Assembly (NCBI GenBank): GCA_047601745.1
Contig: JASGIS010000001.1
Coordinates: 6,076,001 to 6,140,000 of the forward strand
Direction of reading: 5' to 3'
From: JAKPAM01 sp047601745
Lineage (GTDB): Bacteria; Pseudomonadota; Gammaproteobacteria; Burkholderiales; Burkholderiaceae_E
DNA: 64,000 bases
Part shown: positions 34,979 to 44,047 of the stretch, piece after piece
Numbering within the stretch: position 1 is the stretch's first letter
How the letters are laid out: each line of letters opens with the position of its first letter
Notes under the pieces: generated by a model
The model's database searches: none
What the model was told of the DNA's origin: nothing
What the model saw: only the letters and a program-made list of their open reading frames with translations
Program-made: the position numbers and the translations under genes

Positions 34979-35647
34979 ATGACGTCGCCGGTCTCGCGCC
35001 CCGGCGTGCCGCGTCCTGACGCGTCGCGTCCCGATGCGTCGCGCCCTGACGGCTCACGTCCCGACGTGTCGCGCCCTGACAGCCCGCGCGCTGAAAGCCC
35101 ACGCCCCCACGTGCCGCGCCCTGACGACTCGCGCCCTGGCGCCCCGTCGCTGGCCGGCACGGCGGCGGCGCCTTCGCCCGCGCGCTGGTACGCGCTCGCG
35201 CTGGCCGTCGTCATCATCGATCAGTTGACCAAGCTGTGGGTGCTGGACCACTTCGCGCCCGGCGAGCGGCTGCCGGTGATCCCGGGCCTGTTCGACCTGA
35301 CCCTGCTGTTCAATCCCGGTGCGGCGTTCAGCTTCCTGGGCAACGCCTCGGGCTGGCAGCGCTGGTTCTTCACGGCGCTGGGCCTGGGCGCGTCGGCGGT
35401 CATCGCGGTGCTGCTGCACCGTCACCGCGGCCAGACCTTGTTTTCGCTGGCGCTGGCGATGATCATGGGAGGCGCGGTCGGCAACGTCATCGATCGCTTG
35501 ATCTTCGGCAAGGTCGTCGATTTCCTGCTCTTTTATCGTGATCCCTGGTATTTTCCTGCGTTCAACGCCGCCGACAGCGCGATCACGCTGGGCGCGGCCC
35601 TGTTGATCGTCGACGAGTTGATCAGACTGCGCCGTCACGGCGCCTGA
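34979..35647 (+). CDS. lspA: Lipoprotein signal peptidase (signal peptidase II) with repeat extension
   Basis: A 222-residue LspA. The membrane core starts near residue 69 and has the family motifs DQLTKLWV, FNPGAAFSFLG and GGAVGNVIDRL with catalytic D172, plus FNAADSAI with catalytic D199. The normal size is about 160 residues; here some 60 extra N-terminal residues consist of RPDxS repeats encoded by 15-bp units. No better ATG lies between the repeat and TM1, so translation probably includes the extension. The enzyme cleaves prolipoprotein signal peptides in the inner membrane. Confidence 0.95.
   Translation: MTSPVSRPGVPRPDASRPDASRPDGSRPDVSRPDSPRAESPRPHVPRPDDSRPGAPSLAGTAAAPSPARWYALALAVVIIDQLTKLWVLDHFAPGERLPVIPGLFDLTLLFNPGAAFSFLGNASGWQRWFFTALGLGASAVIAVLLHRHRGQTLFSLALAMIMGGAVGNVIDRLIFGKVVDFLLFYRDPWYFPAFNAADSAITLGAALLIVDELIRLRRHGA
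34990..35150. repeat. 15-bp repeats in the 5' end of lspA
   Basis: Units resembling CGTCCCGATGCGTCG are repeated about ten times with variation and encode RPDAS/RPDGS pentapeptides. This is a basic, proline-rich extension of the cytosolic N-terminus. Confidence 0.85.
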
Positions 35648-35769
35648 CCGCCGGCGTCGTTTCCGGGCCCGCGCCCGCGGCGCGGCGCGGCGCGGCGCGG
35701 CGCCGCAGGATCGCCCGCCAACGATCGCCCAAGCCCACCAACGATCTCCCGAGGTTAGTAGGCAAGCCG

Positions 35770-37047
35770 ATGAGATTGCACGAGTCCGCCCTCTCCACCG
35801 ACCTGCAAGGCCGCCACCTGGTGCTCGGCATCACCGGCGGCGTGGCCGCGTACAAGGCCGCCGAGCTGGCGCGCGAGCTGCAGCGCCGCGGCGCCACCGT
35901 CCAGGTGGTGATGACCGAGGCCGCGACGCGCTTCGTCGGCGCGCCCACGTTCCAGGCGCTGACCGGCGAACCGGTGTTCGTCGACCAGTGGGACGCGCGC
36001 GTCGACAACAACATGGCGCACATCGACCTGTCGCGCCGCGCCGATGCGATCCTGGTCGCGCCCGCCACCGCCGATTTCATGGCCAAGCTGGTCCACGGCC
36101 TGGCCGACGACCTGCTGTCGACGATGTGCCTGGCGCGCGACTGTCCGCTGCTGGTCGCGCCGGCGATGAACCGCCAGATGTGGCAGAACCCGGCGACCCA
36201 GCGCAACATCGTGCGGCTGCGTACCGACGGCGTGCAGATCCTCGGACCGGACAGCGGCGACCAGGCCTGCGGCGAGACCGGCGAGGGCCGGATGCTCGAA
36301 GCCGAGGACCTGGCCGAGGAGATGACCGCGTTCTTCGTGCCCAAGCGGCTGGCCGGCCGCCGCGTGCTGGTGACTGCCGGCCCGACGTTCGAGGCGATCG
36401 ATCCGGTGCGCGGCATCACCAACCTGTCGTCGGGCAAGATGGGCTATGCGATCGCCCGCGCCTGCCGGCAGGCCGGCGGCGACGTCGTCCTCGTCTCGGG
36501 CCCGACCGCGCTGCCGACCCCGCAGGGCGTGCGCCGGATCGACGTCGTCAGCGCGATGCAGATGCACGAAGCGGTGATCGGCGAGCTGACCGGATCGGGC
36601 TCGCCGCCGCGCCGCCAGCAGGTCTTCATCTCGGTGGCGGCCGTCGCCGACTGGCGCGTGACGAATGTCAGCGGCCAGAAGATCAAGAAGGTCGAAGGCA
36701 CGCCCGCGCCGAAGATCGAATTCGCGCAGAACCCCGACATCCTGGCCAGCGTCGCCCACCTGCCGGACCCGCCTTACTGCGTCGGCTTCGCGGCCGAGAG
36801 CGAGGACCTCGAACGCAACGGCGACGTCAAACGGCGCCGCAAGGGCATTCCGCTGCTGATCGCCAACATCGGCCACCAGACCTTCGGCCGCGACGACAAC
36901 GAGGTGCTGCTGATCGACGAGGCCGGCGCGCAGTCGCTGCCGCGCGCCAACAAGCATGCGCTGGCGCGCGAACTGGTGTCGGCGATCGCGATGCGGCTGG
37001 ACCGGCAAGACCAGAACCAGAAGTCCGAGCCGCGCGACGCCCGATGA
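35770..37047 (+). CDS. coaBC: Bifunctional phosphopantothenoylcysteine decarboxylase/PPC synthase
   Basis: A 425-residue CoaBC. The N-terminal flavin-dependent CoaC domain (about 1-190) has LGITGGVAAYKAAEL, the HIDLSRRAD histidine, PAMNRQMW and ACGETGEGRM. The C-terminal CoaB domain has VLVTAGPTFEAIDPVR, SSGKMGYA and AAVADWR with IKKVEGTPAPKIEF. It catalyses two steps of CoA synthesis. Its stop overlaps the next start (ATGA). Confidence 0.97.
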   Translation: MRLHESALSTDLQGRHLVLGITGGVAAYKAAELARELQRRGATVQVVMTEAATRFVGAPTFQALTGEPVFVDQWDARVDNNMAHIDLSRRADAILVAPATADFMAKLVHGLADDLLSTMCLARDCPLLVAPAMNRQMWQNPATQRNIVRLRTDGVQILGPDSGDQACGETGEGRMLEAEDLAEEMTAFFVPKRLAGRRVLVTAGPTFEAIDPVRGITNLSSGKMGYAIARACRQAGGDVVLVSGPTALPTPQGVRRIDVVSAMQMHEAVIGELTGSGSPPRRQQVFISVAAVADWRVTNVSGQKIKKVEGTPAPKIEFAQNPDILASVAHLPDPPYCVGFAAESEDLERNGDVKRRRKGIPLLIANIGHQTFGRDDNEVLLIDEAGAQSLPRANKHALARELVSAIAMRLDRQDQNQKSEPRDAR

Positions 37048-37583
37048 ACCCGCTCGAACCGATCGACCAGGCGCCGAAGGACGGGGATTTCGCCCGCTAC
37101 GTCGAAGGCCTCGTCGCTCGCAGCGGCCAACGGCTGGCCGCGCCGGCCCGCGCCGACGGCCCGGCGGCGCCGCTCGCGCCCGTGGTCCCCACCCCCGTTG
37201 CGCGTTCGGCGCGAGGCGTCGCACTGGCGGCCGGCAGGTCGGCAATTGGCAGGTCGGCAATTGGCGGGTCGGCGGTTGGTGGGTCGACGAGAGGCGTGCC
37301 GACCGGCAACGCATCGACCGGCAGCAAGTCGACGGCCGGCATGCCGACGATAGGCGACGCGCAGTTGCCGGACCTCGGCGTGCTGCTGTCGCGCGCATCG
37401 ACCGGTCTGGCCAAGATCATCGGTGCGATCGGCGTGATCTGGCTGCTGCTCGGCATCGTCGCCGGCATCGGCTGGTTCGCCGACAGCCTGTTCATCGCGA
37501 TGATGCTGCTGTTCGCCGCGGCCTTCCTGCACAACAACCGCCGGCGCACCGTACAGCGACGCGGCGACGATGCCGGCGGCTGA
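37044..37583 (+). CDS. Uncharacterised membrane protein with N-terminal repeats
   Basis: A 179-residue protein coupled to coaBC by an ATGA overlap. The first 110 residues are low complexity (Ala, Gly, Ser and Pro), including repeats around AGRSAIGRSAIGGSA encoded by a 15-bp unit. The C-terminal 70 residues hold two closely spaced hydrophobic helices (about 125-165) followed by a basic tail. I recognise no family. The ATGA coupling supports that it is real. Confidence 0.6.
   Translation: MNPLEPIDQAPKDGDFARYVEGLVARSGQRLAAPARADGPAAPLAPVVPTPVARSARGVALAAGRSAIGRSAIGGSAVGGSTRGVPTGNASTGSKSTAGMPTIGDAQLPDLGVLLSRASTGLAKIIGAIGVIWLLLGIVAGIGWFADSLFIAMMLLFAAAFLHNNRRRTVQRRGDDAGG
37230..37295. repeat. 15-bp repeat inside the membrane-protein gene
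   Basis: Three to four copies of a unit built on GGTCGGCAATTGGC, in frame. Confidence 0.8.
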
Positions 37584-37587
37584 GAAC

Positions 37588-37645
37588 TTGTGAACGAACC
37601 GGCCACGCTCGCTCGCCGCGTCCGATTCGCTCACGGATCCTGAGA
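37588..37645. repeat. REP-like inverted repeat, copy 2
   Basis: Shares GAACGAnCCGGCC and TCACGGnTCC blocks with the sequence at 9926-9976, in the same relative position after a stop codon. Confidence 0.45.
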
Positions 37646-37735
37646 CGAGACGCCTCTTCCGCTCGCCGCCTGTCCATCGCTACCGCTTACCCCGGCCCGT
37701 CGAAGCGATGCGGCCACCCGACCAGGAGACATCCG

Positions 37736-38146
37736 ATGCCGATCACCAAGAGCAGCAAGCAACTGATCGCCGAAGCACGCCAGCAGATCCGGACGTTGAC
37801 GCTCGACGAGGCCAAGGCCAAATACGAGGATCCGAACGTGATCTTCGTCGACATCCGCGACGTGCGCGAACTCGAGCACAACGGCATGATCCCGAACGCA
37901 TTCCACGCGCCGCGCGGCATGCTCGAATTCTGGGTCGACCCCGACAGCCCGTATTTCAAGCCGATCTTCGGATCGGGCAAGGAGTTCGTGCTGTACTGCC
38001 AGTCGGCCTGGCGTTCGAGCCTGGCGACGCTCGCGCTGCAGCAGATGGGCCTGGCGCCGGTCAGCCACATCGAGGGCGGATTCAATGCGTGGAAGGAAGC
38101 CGGCCTGCCGGTCGGCGAACGCCCCCGCGGCGACAGGAAGGCCTGA
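37736..38146 (+). CDS. Rhodanese-like domain protein
   Basis: A 136-residue single-domain rhodanese. The active-site loop has its cysteine in VLYCQSAWRSSLA, and other blocks are FVDIRDVRELEHNG and HIEGGFNAWKEAG. It probably handles persulfide sulfur. It stands alone with its own Shine-Dalgarno (AGGAG) upstream of the ATG at 37736. Confidence 0.9.
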   Translation: MPITKSSKQLIAEARQQIRTLTLDEAKAKYEDPNVIFVDIRDVRELEHNGMIPNAFHAPRGMLEFWVDPDSPYFKPIFGSGKEFVLYCQSAWRSSLATLALQQMGLAPVSHIEGGFNAWKEAGLPVGERPRGDRKA

Positions 38147-38204
38147 AGCACCGGCGTCCCCCCTCCCTCACCCATTCTCCAACCCGCATCACCAGGAATC
38201 GCCG

Positions 38205-38666
38205 ATGCACCGCCAGATCGAAGCCCTCATCGTCAACCCGCTGCTCGGCGATCGCATCGCCGCGCCCGCCTATGCGACCGACGGATCGGCGGCGATGGAT
38301 CTGCGCGCGTGCATCGAAGCCCCGGTGTCGATCGCACCCGGCCAGCGCCTGCTGGTGCCGACCGGCCTGGCGATCAACATGATGGATCCCGGCCTGGTGG
38401 CGATCGTCGCGTCGCGCTCGGGACTGTCGCTCAAGCACGGCATCCGCGTCGCCCAGGGCATCGGCGTGATCGACGCCGATTATCACGGCGAGATCCGCGT
38501 GATCCTGGCCAACGACGGCGCCGAAACCTTCACGATCGAACCGGGCGAACGGATCGCTCAACTGATGTTCCAGCCGGTCGTCCAGGTCGCGTGGCGATTG
38601 GTCGAATCGTTCTCGACCGATACCTCCCGCGGCACCGGCGGTTTCGGCAGCACCGGCACGAAGTAA
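38205..38666 (+). CDS. dut: dUTP diphosphatase
   Basis: A 153-residue trimeric dUTPase with all five motifs, among them GSAAMDLRA, VASRSGLSLKHG, GVIDADYHGEI, GERIAQLM and the C-terminal P-loop-like RGTGGFGSTG. It hydrolyses dUTP to dUMP, keeping uracil out of DNA. It closes the plus-strand block; a repeat tract follows. Confidence 0.97.
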   Translation: MHRQIEALIVNPLLGDRIAAPAYATDGSAAMDLRACIEAPVSIAPGQRLLVPTGLAINMMDPGLVAIVASRSGLSLKHGIRVAQGIGVIDADYHGEIRVILANDGAETFTIEPGERIAQLMFQPVVQVAWRLVESFSTDTSRGTGGFGSTGTK

Positions 38667-38695
38667 GAGTTAGGACCGCGCGGCAGGCCTGCCGC

Positions 38696-38862
38696 CCGCG
38701 GGCCAGGCCAGGCCAGGCCAGGCCAGGCCAGGCCAGGCTGACCGGGCTGACCGGGCTGACCGGGCTGACTGGGCTGACTGGGCTGACTGGGCTGACTGGG
38801 CTGACTGGGCTGGGCTGACTGGGCTGGGCTGGCTGGACTGAGCCGGGCTGGGCTGGGCTGCG
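38696..38862. repeat. Composite tandem repeats after dut
   Basis: A GGCCA pentamer array (about 38696-38738) passes into 9-bp units GCTGACCGG and then GCTGACTGG (to about 38815), ending in degenerate GGGCT runs. This lies in the convergent gap between dut and a lipoprotein gene. Confidence 0.92.
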
Positions 38863-38884
38863 CCGGCCATCGCCGGCGGCGCGC

Positions 38885-39412
38885 TCAGCGCGCCGGATCC
38901 GGCGCGATGACCTCGACCGTCCGGTAGCGGGCCGGAGCCAGGCGCAGATAGCGGCACGGGTAGCTGATCACCTGGGCATGGAAGCTTCCGGACGGAGGCG
39001 GCAGCACGGTCGCCGGCAGCCGAAGCACCTGCCGCGCGGCGTCCAGCCTCGGCGCGTCGACGCGCAGCCGCCAGCCGGGATTCGGTTGCGCCCCCGCCTC
39101 GACGCGCAGCACGGTTTCACCGCCCGCAAAGTCGACCAGCCAGCCGGCCAGGTCGGGAGCCTGGACCACGACCGCCCGCCACGACCGCGCGTCGCGCTGA
39201 ACGGTGACCGCCGGCGTTTGCGGCCCCTCGCCCGGTGGCCGCTCGCGGCCGTCCGGGCATTGCGCGTCGGCCTGGTCGAGCACCTCGACGACGGTCTCGC
39301 CCGGCACCGGCTCCGAGCCCACCGCCTGGCAGGCGCTCAGCGCCGCCAGCAGGCAGGCGGCCGCGATCCTCGCGAGCGTCGGCGACGCTTCGATCGACGT
39401 CATCGCGCTCAT
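38885..39412 (-). CDS. Uncharacterised lipoprotein
   Basis: 175 residues from the ATG at 39410-39412, which overlaps the protease stop. The signal peptide ends with a lipobox LSAC (LLAALSACQAVG), so it is probably lipid-anchored. The mature part is beta-rich with two further cysteines (AQCPDG and YPCRYL). Co-translation with the upstream S8 protease suggests a linked role, such as an accessory factor or inhibitor, but this is inference. I recognise no family. Confidence 0.75.
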   Translation of the reverse strand: MSAMTSIEASPTLARIAAACLLAALSACQAVGSEPVPGETVVEVLDQADAQCPDGRERPPGEGPQTPAVTVQRDARSWRAVVVQAPDLAGWLVDFAGGETVLRVEAGAQPNPGWRLRVDAPRLDAARQVLRLPATVLPPPSGSFHAQVISYPCRYLRLAPARYRTVEVIAPDPAR

Positions 39413-42204
39413 CGCCGCAACACCAGCGGCCGCGAGCCGCTGGCTCCGGCGGCGCTGACGCCGGGCCGCACGCCGCCGATCGGCCATATCGCGAAGTCGA
39501 TGCCGCTGACGTCGGCGGTCGGATTCAACGCGCTCAGCTCGTTGCTCAGGCTCGGATAGGCGCCGCAGCCCTCGCCCGAATCGCAGATGTAGCCGTCGTT
39601 GTCCAGGTCGTTGCCGGCGAACACGAAGATCGATCGCGTACCAGGAACCGCCGCCTCGTACGGGTAGAGGCCGGCGGTGGGCGCGACCACGGTCGCGCCG
39701 CCGACCGTCGCCAGATCCGGGTCGTCGGCGTCGGCGATCAGCACGTAGACCGGGCCGAGCGTGCCGAGCGCCCCATCGGTCCCGCCGCGGCTGATCGCCA
39801 CCGGAACCCGGATCGTACGCGCGGGCGCCAGCGTCACGACGACGTTCGGGAACGCCGACGCGCCGATGCCGAGCTGGGTCCGGTCCGCGGTCACGCGATA
39901 AGTGCCCAGGCCCGTCGCCGGATCCACGCTGTCCGCCGCCTTGGGCGCGACCGTGATCTGGTTCGAATCCGCGGTGACCGAGACGACCCGTTCGCTGCTC
40001 GTGCCGTCCAGCGACAGCACCAGATCCGCTTCGGTCCGCGTCGAACCCAGGCTGATCGAACTCGGGCGCGCCTGGACCTGCCCGGCCGGCGTCGGCACCG
40101 GCGTGCCGCCGCGCGCGGCCAGCGCCGCCTCGACCGCCTTACGGGCATTGATCAGGCCATGACCGAACGTGCCGTCGCGGCCGCGATCGCCGAGGTCGTC
40201 GACGATCGTGCCGTTGCGCAGCAGCGCATCGATCTGGTCGGCACTGATGTCCGGATTCGCCCACCGCATCAGCGCGAGCACGCCGGCCGCGTGCGGGGTC
40301 GCCATCGACGTACCCTGCAGGAAGCCGTAGGTGGGCTCACGCTGCCCGCCGCGGATCGTCGCCATCGTGCTGTAGATACCGTCCGGCAGGCCGTTGCCGG
40401 TGGTCGAGACCGAGGTATCGCCGCCGGGCGCCGCGATCGCGTTCTCGGGGCCGACGTTCGAATACGGCGCGCGCTGGTTCTTAGCATCGACCGAAGCGAC
40501 CGACCAGACACCGTCGCAGTTGGCCGGCATGCCGACCGGCGACGTGCGGGTGCGCGTCGATTCGTTGCCGGCGGCGATCACCACCAGGCTGCCGGCCGCC
40601 CGGGCTTGGCGGAAGACGTCGGCCACCTCGTTCGGACAACTACCGGATCCGCCCAGGCTCAGGTTGATGACGTCGGCGCGACGGTCGGGCCGGACATTGC
40701 GGTCGGTCGACAGGCCCGCGGCGAAGCGCACGCCCTGCAGGATGTCGTACAGACTGCCTCCTCCCTCGATGCCGAGCACGCGTATCGGCATGATCCGCGC
40801 CATCGGCGCGATACCGGTGCCGCCGATCCCGTTGCCGGCCTGCGCGGCGATCGTGCCCGCGACGTGGCTGCCGTGGAACACCGACGTCGTCGAGCGCGAT
40901 GCATCGTTCGGATTGGCGTCGGGTCCGTCGCCGTCGCCGGCGCTGTCGAGGTCCGAGATCATGTCGTAGCCGGCGACGAGCTGGCTGGCCAGGTCCGGAT
41001 GATCGGCGACGATGCCGGTATCGACGACCGCGACGATCGGCGCGGCCGAACCCGACAGATCGACGCCGCGCAGCACGCCGACCGCCGACGGCAGATTGAT
41101 CGCCTCGTAGTGCCAGCGCTGCCTGGCCAGCTCGCGATCGTTCGGCGGATACGCCGGCCAGCCGGTCGACTGCTGCGTGCGCACCAGCCGGTCCGGCGTG
41201 GCGCTCGCATAGGCGCCGCTGGCCACCATCAGCTTCGCGTAGTCGACCGTCTCGCGCAGTTTGCGCGCCTGCTCGGTCATGCCCTGGCGCCATTGCCGGG
41301 TCTGAGCGTCGATCGCCTCGTCGCGAGTGGCCGGGACCGAACCGGCGCCCTTCTGCCGAAGCGCGAGCGTCTGCATCGCCCGCGCGCCGCCGTCGCGTTC
41401 GGCGGCGCGCTCGGGCATGCGGACCAGGTGCAGGCCGTCCTGACCGCCGCTGCCGCCGCCGTCGACGAGCCGCACCGCGGCCGCGGCCTTGGCCTGCGCC
41501 GACGCGTTCGGCCTGGAGACGGCCATGATGCGGTCGGCGATCAGGTGCGCGTCGGCGCCGGTGCTGGTCGGGCACTGCGTCGACGCGTCCGGCGAGCCGA
41601 TGCGCAACTGGTAGATGCTGCCGCCGACACTGGTACGCGCGTAGCTCTCGACCCCGATCACGTAAGTGCCCGGCTGTGAGACGCGCACGCATTCGTACTG
41701 GTTGACCCCGTCCGACGCGCCGACCAGCTCGCCTTCGGGTGTGTACACGTACAGATCGAGATCGTAGTCGTCGGGATCGGCGGCGAATTCGAGTTCGATC
41801 ACCTGGCCGGCCGCCAGCGTGACCTTGAAGCCATCGTCCAGATCGCCATTGGCGCCGAGCTTCCCGGGGGGATTGCCGCCCGGCACCGCAACGTAGCCGA
41901 CGACCTGCACCGGGTTCGGCAACGCCTGCGCGGTCGCGAAACTGTTGTTGCTGCGATGGTCGGCCTGGTTCGGATCATTGGTATCCGAATCGACCGCGCT
42001 GGGTTCGGTGACCGAGACGGCACCCGACACCTTGTAGCTGGCTGGTGCCGGGCTCGGGGCCGGATCCGGCGAAGGCGTCGGGCCTCCCCCAGGATCGGGC
42101 GTTCCACCACCGCCCCCACCACCGCCGCAGGCGGCGGACATCGCCAGCATCACGGCCGCGACCGCGCGCGACCAGCGACGGGCGCGCTCGCGCGTCTCGT
42201 CCAT
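39409..42204 (-). CDS. S8 (subtilisin-like) serine protease, lipoprotein
   Basis: 931 residues from the ATG at 42202-42204. The signal ends in a lipobox (AMSAAC) followed by a poly-Gly and Pro-rich spacer. An N-terminal beta domain with DPDDYDLDLYVYTPEGE and GTYVIGVESY looks like a PPC-type domain. The protease domain has Asp in IVAVVDTGIVADHPD, His in FHGSHVAGTIA and Ser in GTSMATPHAAGVLAL. C-terminal beta-rich domains include one with a cysteine pair near ICDSGEGCG. It is probably surface-exposed and proteolytic. The small lipoprotein gene follows with a four-base overlap. Confidence 0.93.
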   Translation of the reverse strand: MDETRERARRWSRAVAAVMLAMSAACGGGGGGGGTPDPGGGPTPSPDPAPSPAPASYKVSGAVSVTEPSAVDSDTNDPNQADHRSNNSFATAQALPNPVQVVGYVAVPGGNPPGKLGANGDLDDGFKVTLAAGQVIELEFAADPDDYDLDLYVYTPEGELVGASDGVNQYECVRVSQPGTYVIGVESYARTSVGGSIYQLRIGSPDASTQCPTSTGADAHLIADRIMAVSRPNASAQAKAAAAVRLVDGGGSGGQDGLHLVRMPERAAERDGGARAMQTLALRQKGAGSVPATRDEAIDAQTRQWRQGMTEQARKLRETVDYAKLMVASGAYASATPDRLVRTQQSTGWPAYPPNDRELARQRWHYEAINLPSAVGVLRGVDLSGSAAPIVAVVDTGIVADHPDLASQLVAGYDMISDLDSAGDGDGPDANPNDASRSTTSVFHGSHVAGTIAAQAGNGIGGTGIAPMARIMPIRVLGIEGGGSLYDILQGVRFAAGLSTDRNVRPDRRADVINLSLGGSGSCPNEVADVFRQARAAGSLVVIAAGNESTRTRTSPVGMPANCDGVWSVASVDAKNQRAPYSNVGPENAIAAPGGDTSVSTTGNGLPDGIYSTMATIRGGQREPTYGFLQGTSMATPHAAGVLALMRWANPDISADQIDALLRNGTIVDDLGDRGRDGTFGHGLINARKAVEAALAARGGTPVPTPAGQVQARPSSISLGSTRTEADLVLSLDGTSSERVVSVTADSNQITVAPKAADSVDPATGLGTYRVTADRTQLGIGASAFPNVVVTLAPARTIRVPVAISRGGTDGALGTLGPVYVLIADADDPDLATVGGATVVAPTAGLYPYEAAVPGTRSIFVFAGNDLDNDGYICDSGEGCGAYPSLSNELSALNPTADVSGIDFAIWPIGGVRPGVSAAGASGSRPLVLRR

Positions 42205-42409
42205 TGGATTCCCCCTCGTGTCGATACTTGTTCTTTGATCAACATTGCCGCAGGATGCGGTCACGTTGACGTCGCTTTCCATAGGTTTCGCGAATGATAG
42301 CCAGCCCTTACAAGCGCGAGCATCCCCGATTTGAGGGGCTTTTCGGAGTAAGGAGGGCGTCAGGTGTCAGGCATTTCGACGCCTGGCCACCGTCTCCGCC
42401 GGCCGGCGC

Positions 42410-43615
42410 TCAGGCCGCCGGCGGCTCGGCCGGGCCCGCCGCGGCGCGGCGACGCAGCAGCGTCAGCATCAGCCCGGCGATCACCGTGGCGGGCAGCGAC
42501 AGCGACACGAACGCCCAGCCGAAGCCGATCCAGTGCTGCGCCGCGTGGCCGAAAAGCGTTGCGCCGACCATCACGCCGACGAACGTGAAAGCCAGCGCTC
42601 CGGCGGTCGCCATGCCCGCCTGACCGGGCCCGCAACGCGCCGCCACCTCGGCCAGGTACACGCCGTTCCAGCCGATCGCCGACATGCCGAGCACCGCGCA
42701 CACGCCCGGCAGCAGGCGCCGCATCGTCGACGTATCGGCTCCGCCGGCCAGTCCGAGCGCGATGCAGCAGACGATCACGATCATCGCCAGCACCAGCAGC
42801 ATCCGCACCGCGCCCAGCCAGCGATCCGACAGCCAGCCCCAGACGATGCGCCCGCCGACGCCGCCTGCCTGCGCGAGCGCCAGGCAGGCCCCGGCGGTCG
42901 CCAGATCCAGGCCATGGTCATCGACCAGAAAGATCGTCAGGTAGGTCGTCACGCACAACTGGATCGCCGAGAAGCACAGCGAGCCGAAGGCCAGCAGGCG
43001 CAGTTCGGGCGCCTGCCAGACCAGGCGCACCGGCGTCCACAGGTCGGCCCGCGCGAACGGCAGCTCGCCGGCGCCGCGGTCCAGATCGCGGCGGATCGGC
43101 TCGGCCGACAGCGCGCACAGCACGTTGCACGCCGCCAGCACGCCGAGCACGAAGCGCCATGACCCGGCGTACAGCAGCGCCGGCACCAGCAGCCCGGCGA
43201 GCGCGCCCCCGAGCGGCACGCCGGTCTGCTTGATCGAGAAGACCAGGTTGCGGCGCGCGGCGGGCGTCGAGCGGGCCAGCAGGGCCGAGCTGGCCGGCGT
43301 GATCGGCCCGTAGCCGCAACCGAGCAGCAGCGCGCCCGGCAGCAGCCAGCCCGGCCCGATCGCGCAGACGGCGAGCCCCAGCGCGCACAGCAGCAACGCG
43401 CCCTGGCTGGCCCGGATCGGACCGAAGCGGGCGATCGAGGCCCCGGCCAACACGCTCGAACCGATCGCGCCGGCGTACAGGCACATCATGTAGCGCCCGA
43501 GTCCGGCGGGCCCGACGCCGAGCGTATCGGCCGTTCCGGCCACGAGCACCGGCATCGCGACGCTGGACAGCGACGCGACGGCCTGGATCAGCAGGGTCGA
43601 GATCAGCACGAGCAT
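42410..43615 (-). CDS. MFS transporter
   Basis: A 401-residue permease from the ATG at 43613-43615, with 12 predicted helices, an MFS loop after TM2 (SIARFGPIRASQ) and a central basic loop. The repeat halves have GCGYGPITPASSALLARSTP and GGVGGRIVWGWLSDRWLG. It resembles CynX/NarK-like or organic-anion MFS members, but the substrate is not predictable. The start places TM1 directly at the N-terminus; a few residues upstream in frame are possible. Confidence 0.88.
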   Translation of the reverse strand: MLVLISTLLIQAVASLSSVAMPVLVAGTADTLGVGPAGLGRYMMCLYAGAIGSSVLAGASIARFGPIRASQGALLLCALGLAVCAIGPGWLLPGALLLGCGYGPITPASSALLARSTPAARRNLVFSIKQTGVPLGGALAGLLVPALLYAGSWRFVLGVLAACNVLCALSAEPIRRDLDRGAGELPFARADLWTPVRLVWQAPELRLLAFGSLCFSAIQLCVTTYLTIFLVDDHGLDLATAGACLALAQAGGVGGRIVWGWLSDRWLGAVRMLLVLAMIVIVCCIALGLAGGADTSTMRRLLPGVCAVLGMSAIGWNGVYLAEVAARCGPGQAGMATAGALAFTFVGVMVGATLFGHAAQHWIGFGWAFVSLSLPATVIAGLMLTLLRRRAAAGPAEPPAA

Positions 43616-44047
43616 GATGAGCCCGGCATGGTGCCTGAACGGCCGGCCGCTTGTCGATTCGCGGACGGCGGTCGGCTGTCGCCGGTCGCGGTGTCCAAGT
43701 CCCCACCGACCGCTGGCCGATAGCGACCCGGCCGCCGCGACAGCGCTATGCTTGACGGGCGGCGCACCGCGGCGATGCGCGATACGGACGGGCCCGGCCC
43801 GGTTGGCCCGGTTGGCCCGGTTGGCCCGGTTGGCCCGGTTGGCCCGGTTGGCCCGGTTGGCCCCGGTGGCCCCGGTGGCCCGGGTGGCCCGGTCGGTTCG
43901 ATCGCCCTGGTCGGCGAGGCGCGGCACGACACGGCCCGGCCCGGCCGCGACAGCGATCACCCGCCGTGCCCGCCACGACACCCGCTCGACGTTCCGTCGG
44001 CGCGCTCGCGCGGCGATCGTCGACGAAGAAGATGAGGAGCCCAACCG
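43616..44047. other. Divergent intergenic region with repeat, no gene seen
   Basis: Between the MFS and peroxiredoxin genes. It contains a 9-bp array (listed separately) and G/C-rich sequence. Open frames across it are periodic products of the repeat and have no recognisable content. Confidence 0.6.
43797..43895. repeat. 9-bp tandem repeat between the MFS and peroxiredoxin genes
   Basis: Seven exact copies of GGTTGGCCC (43801-43863) followed by degenerate GGTGGCCCC units. Non-coding position. Confidence 0.95.
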
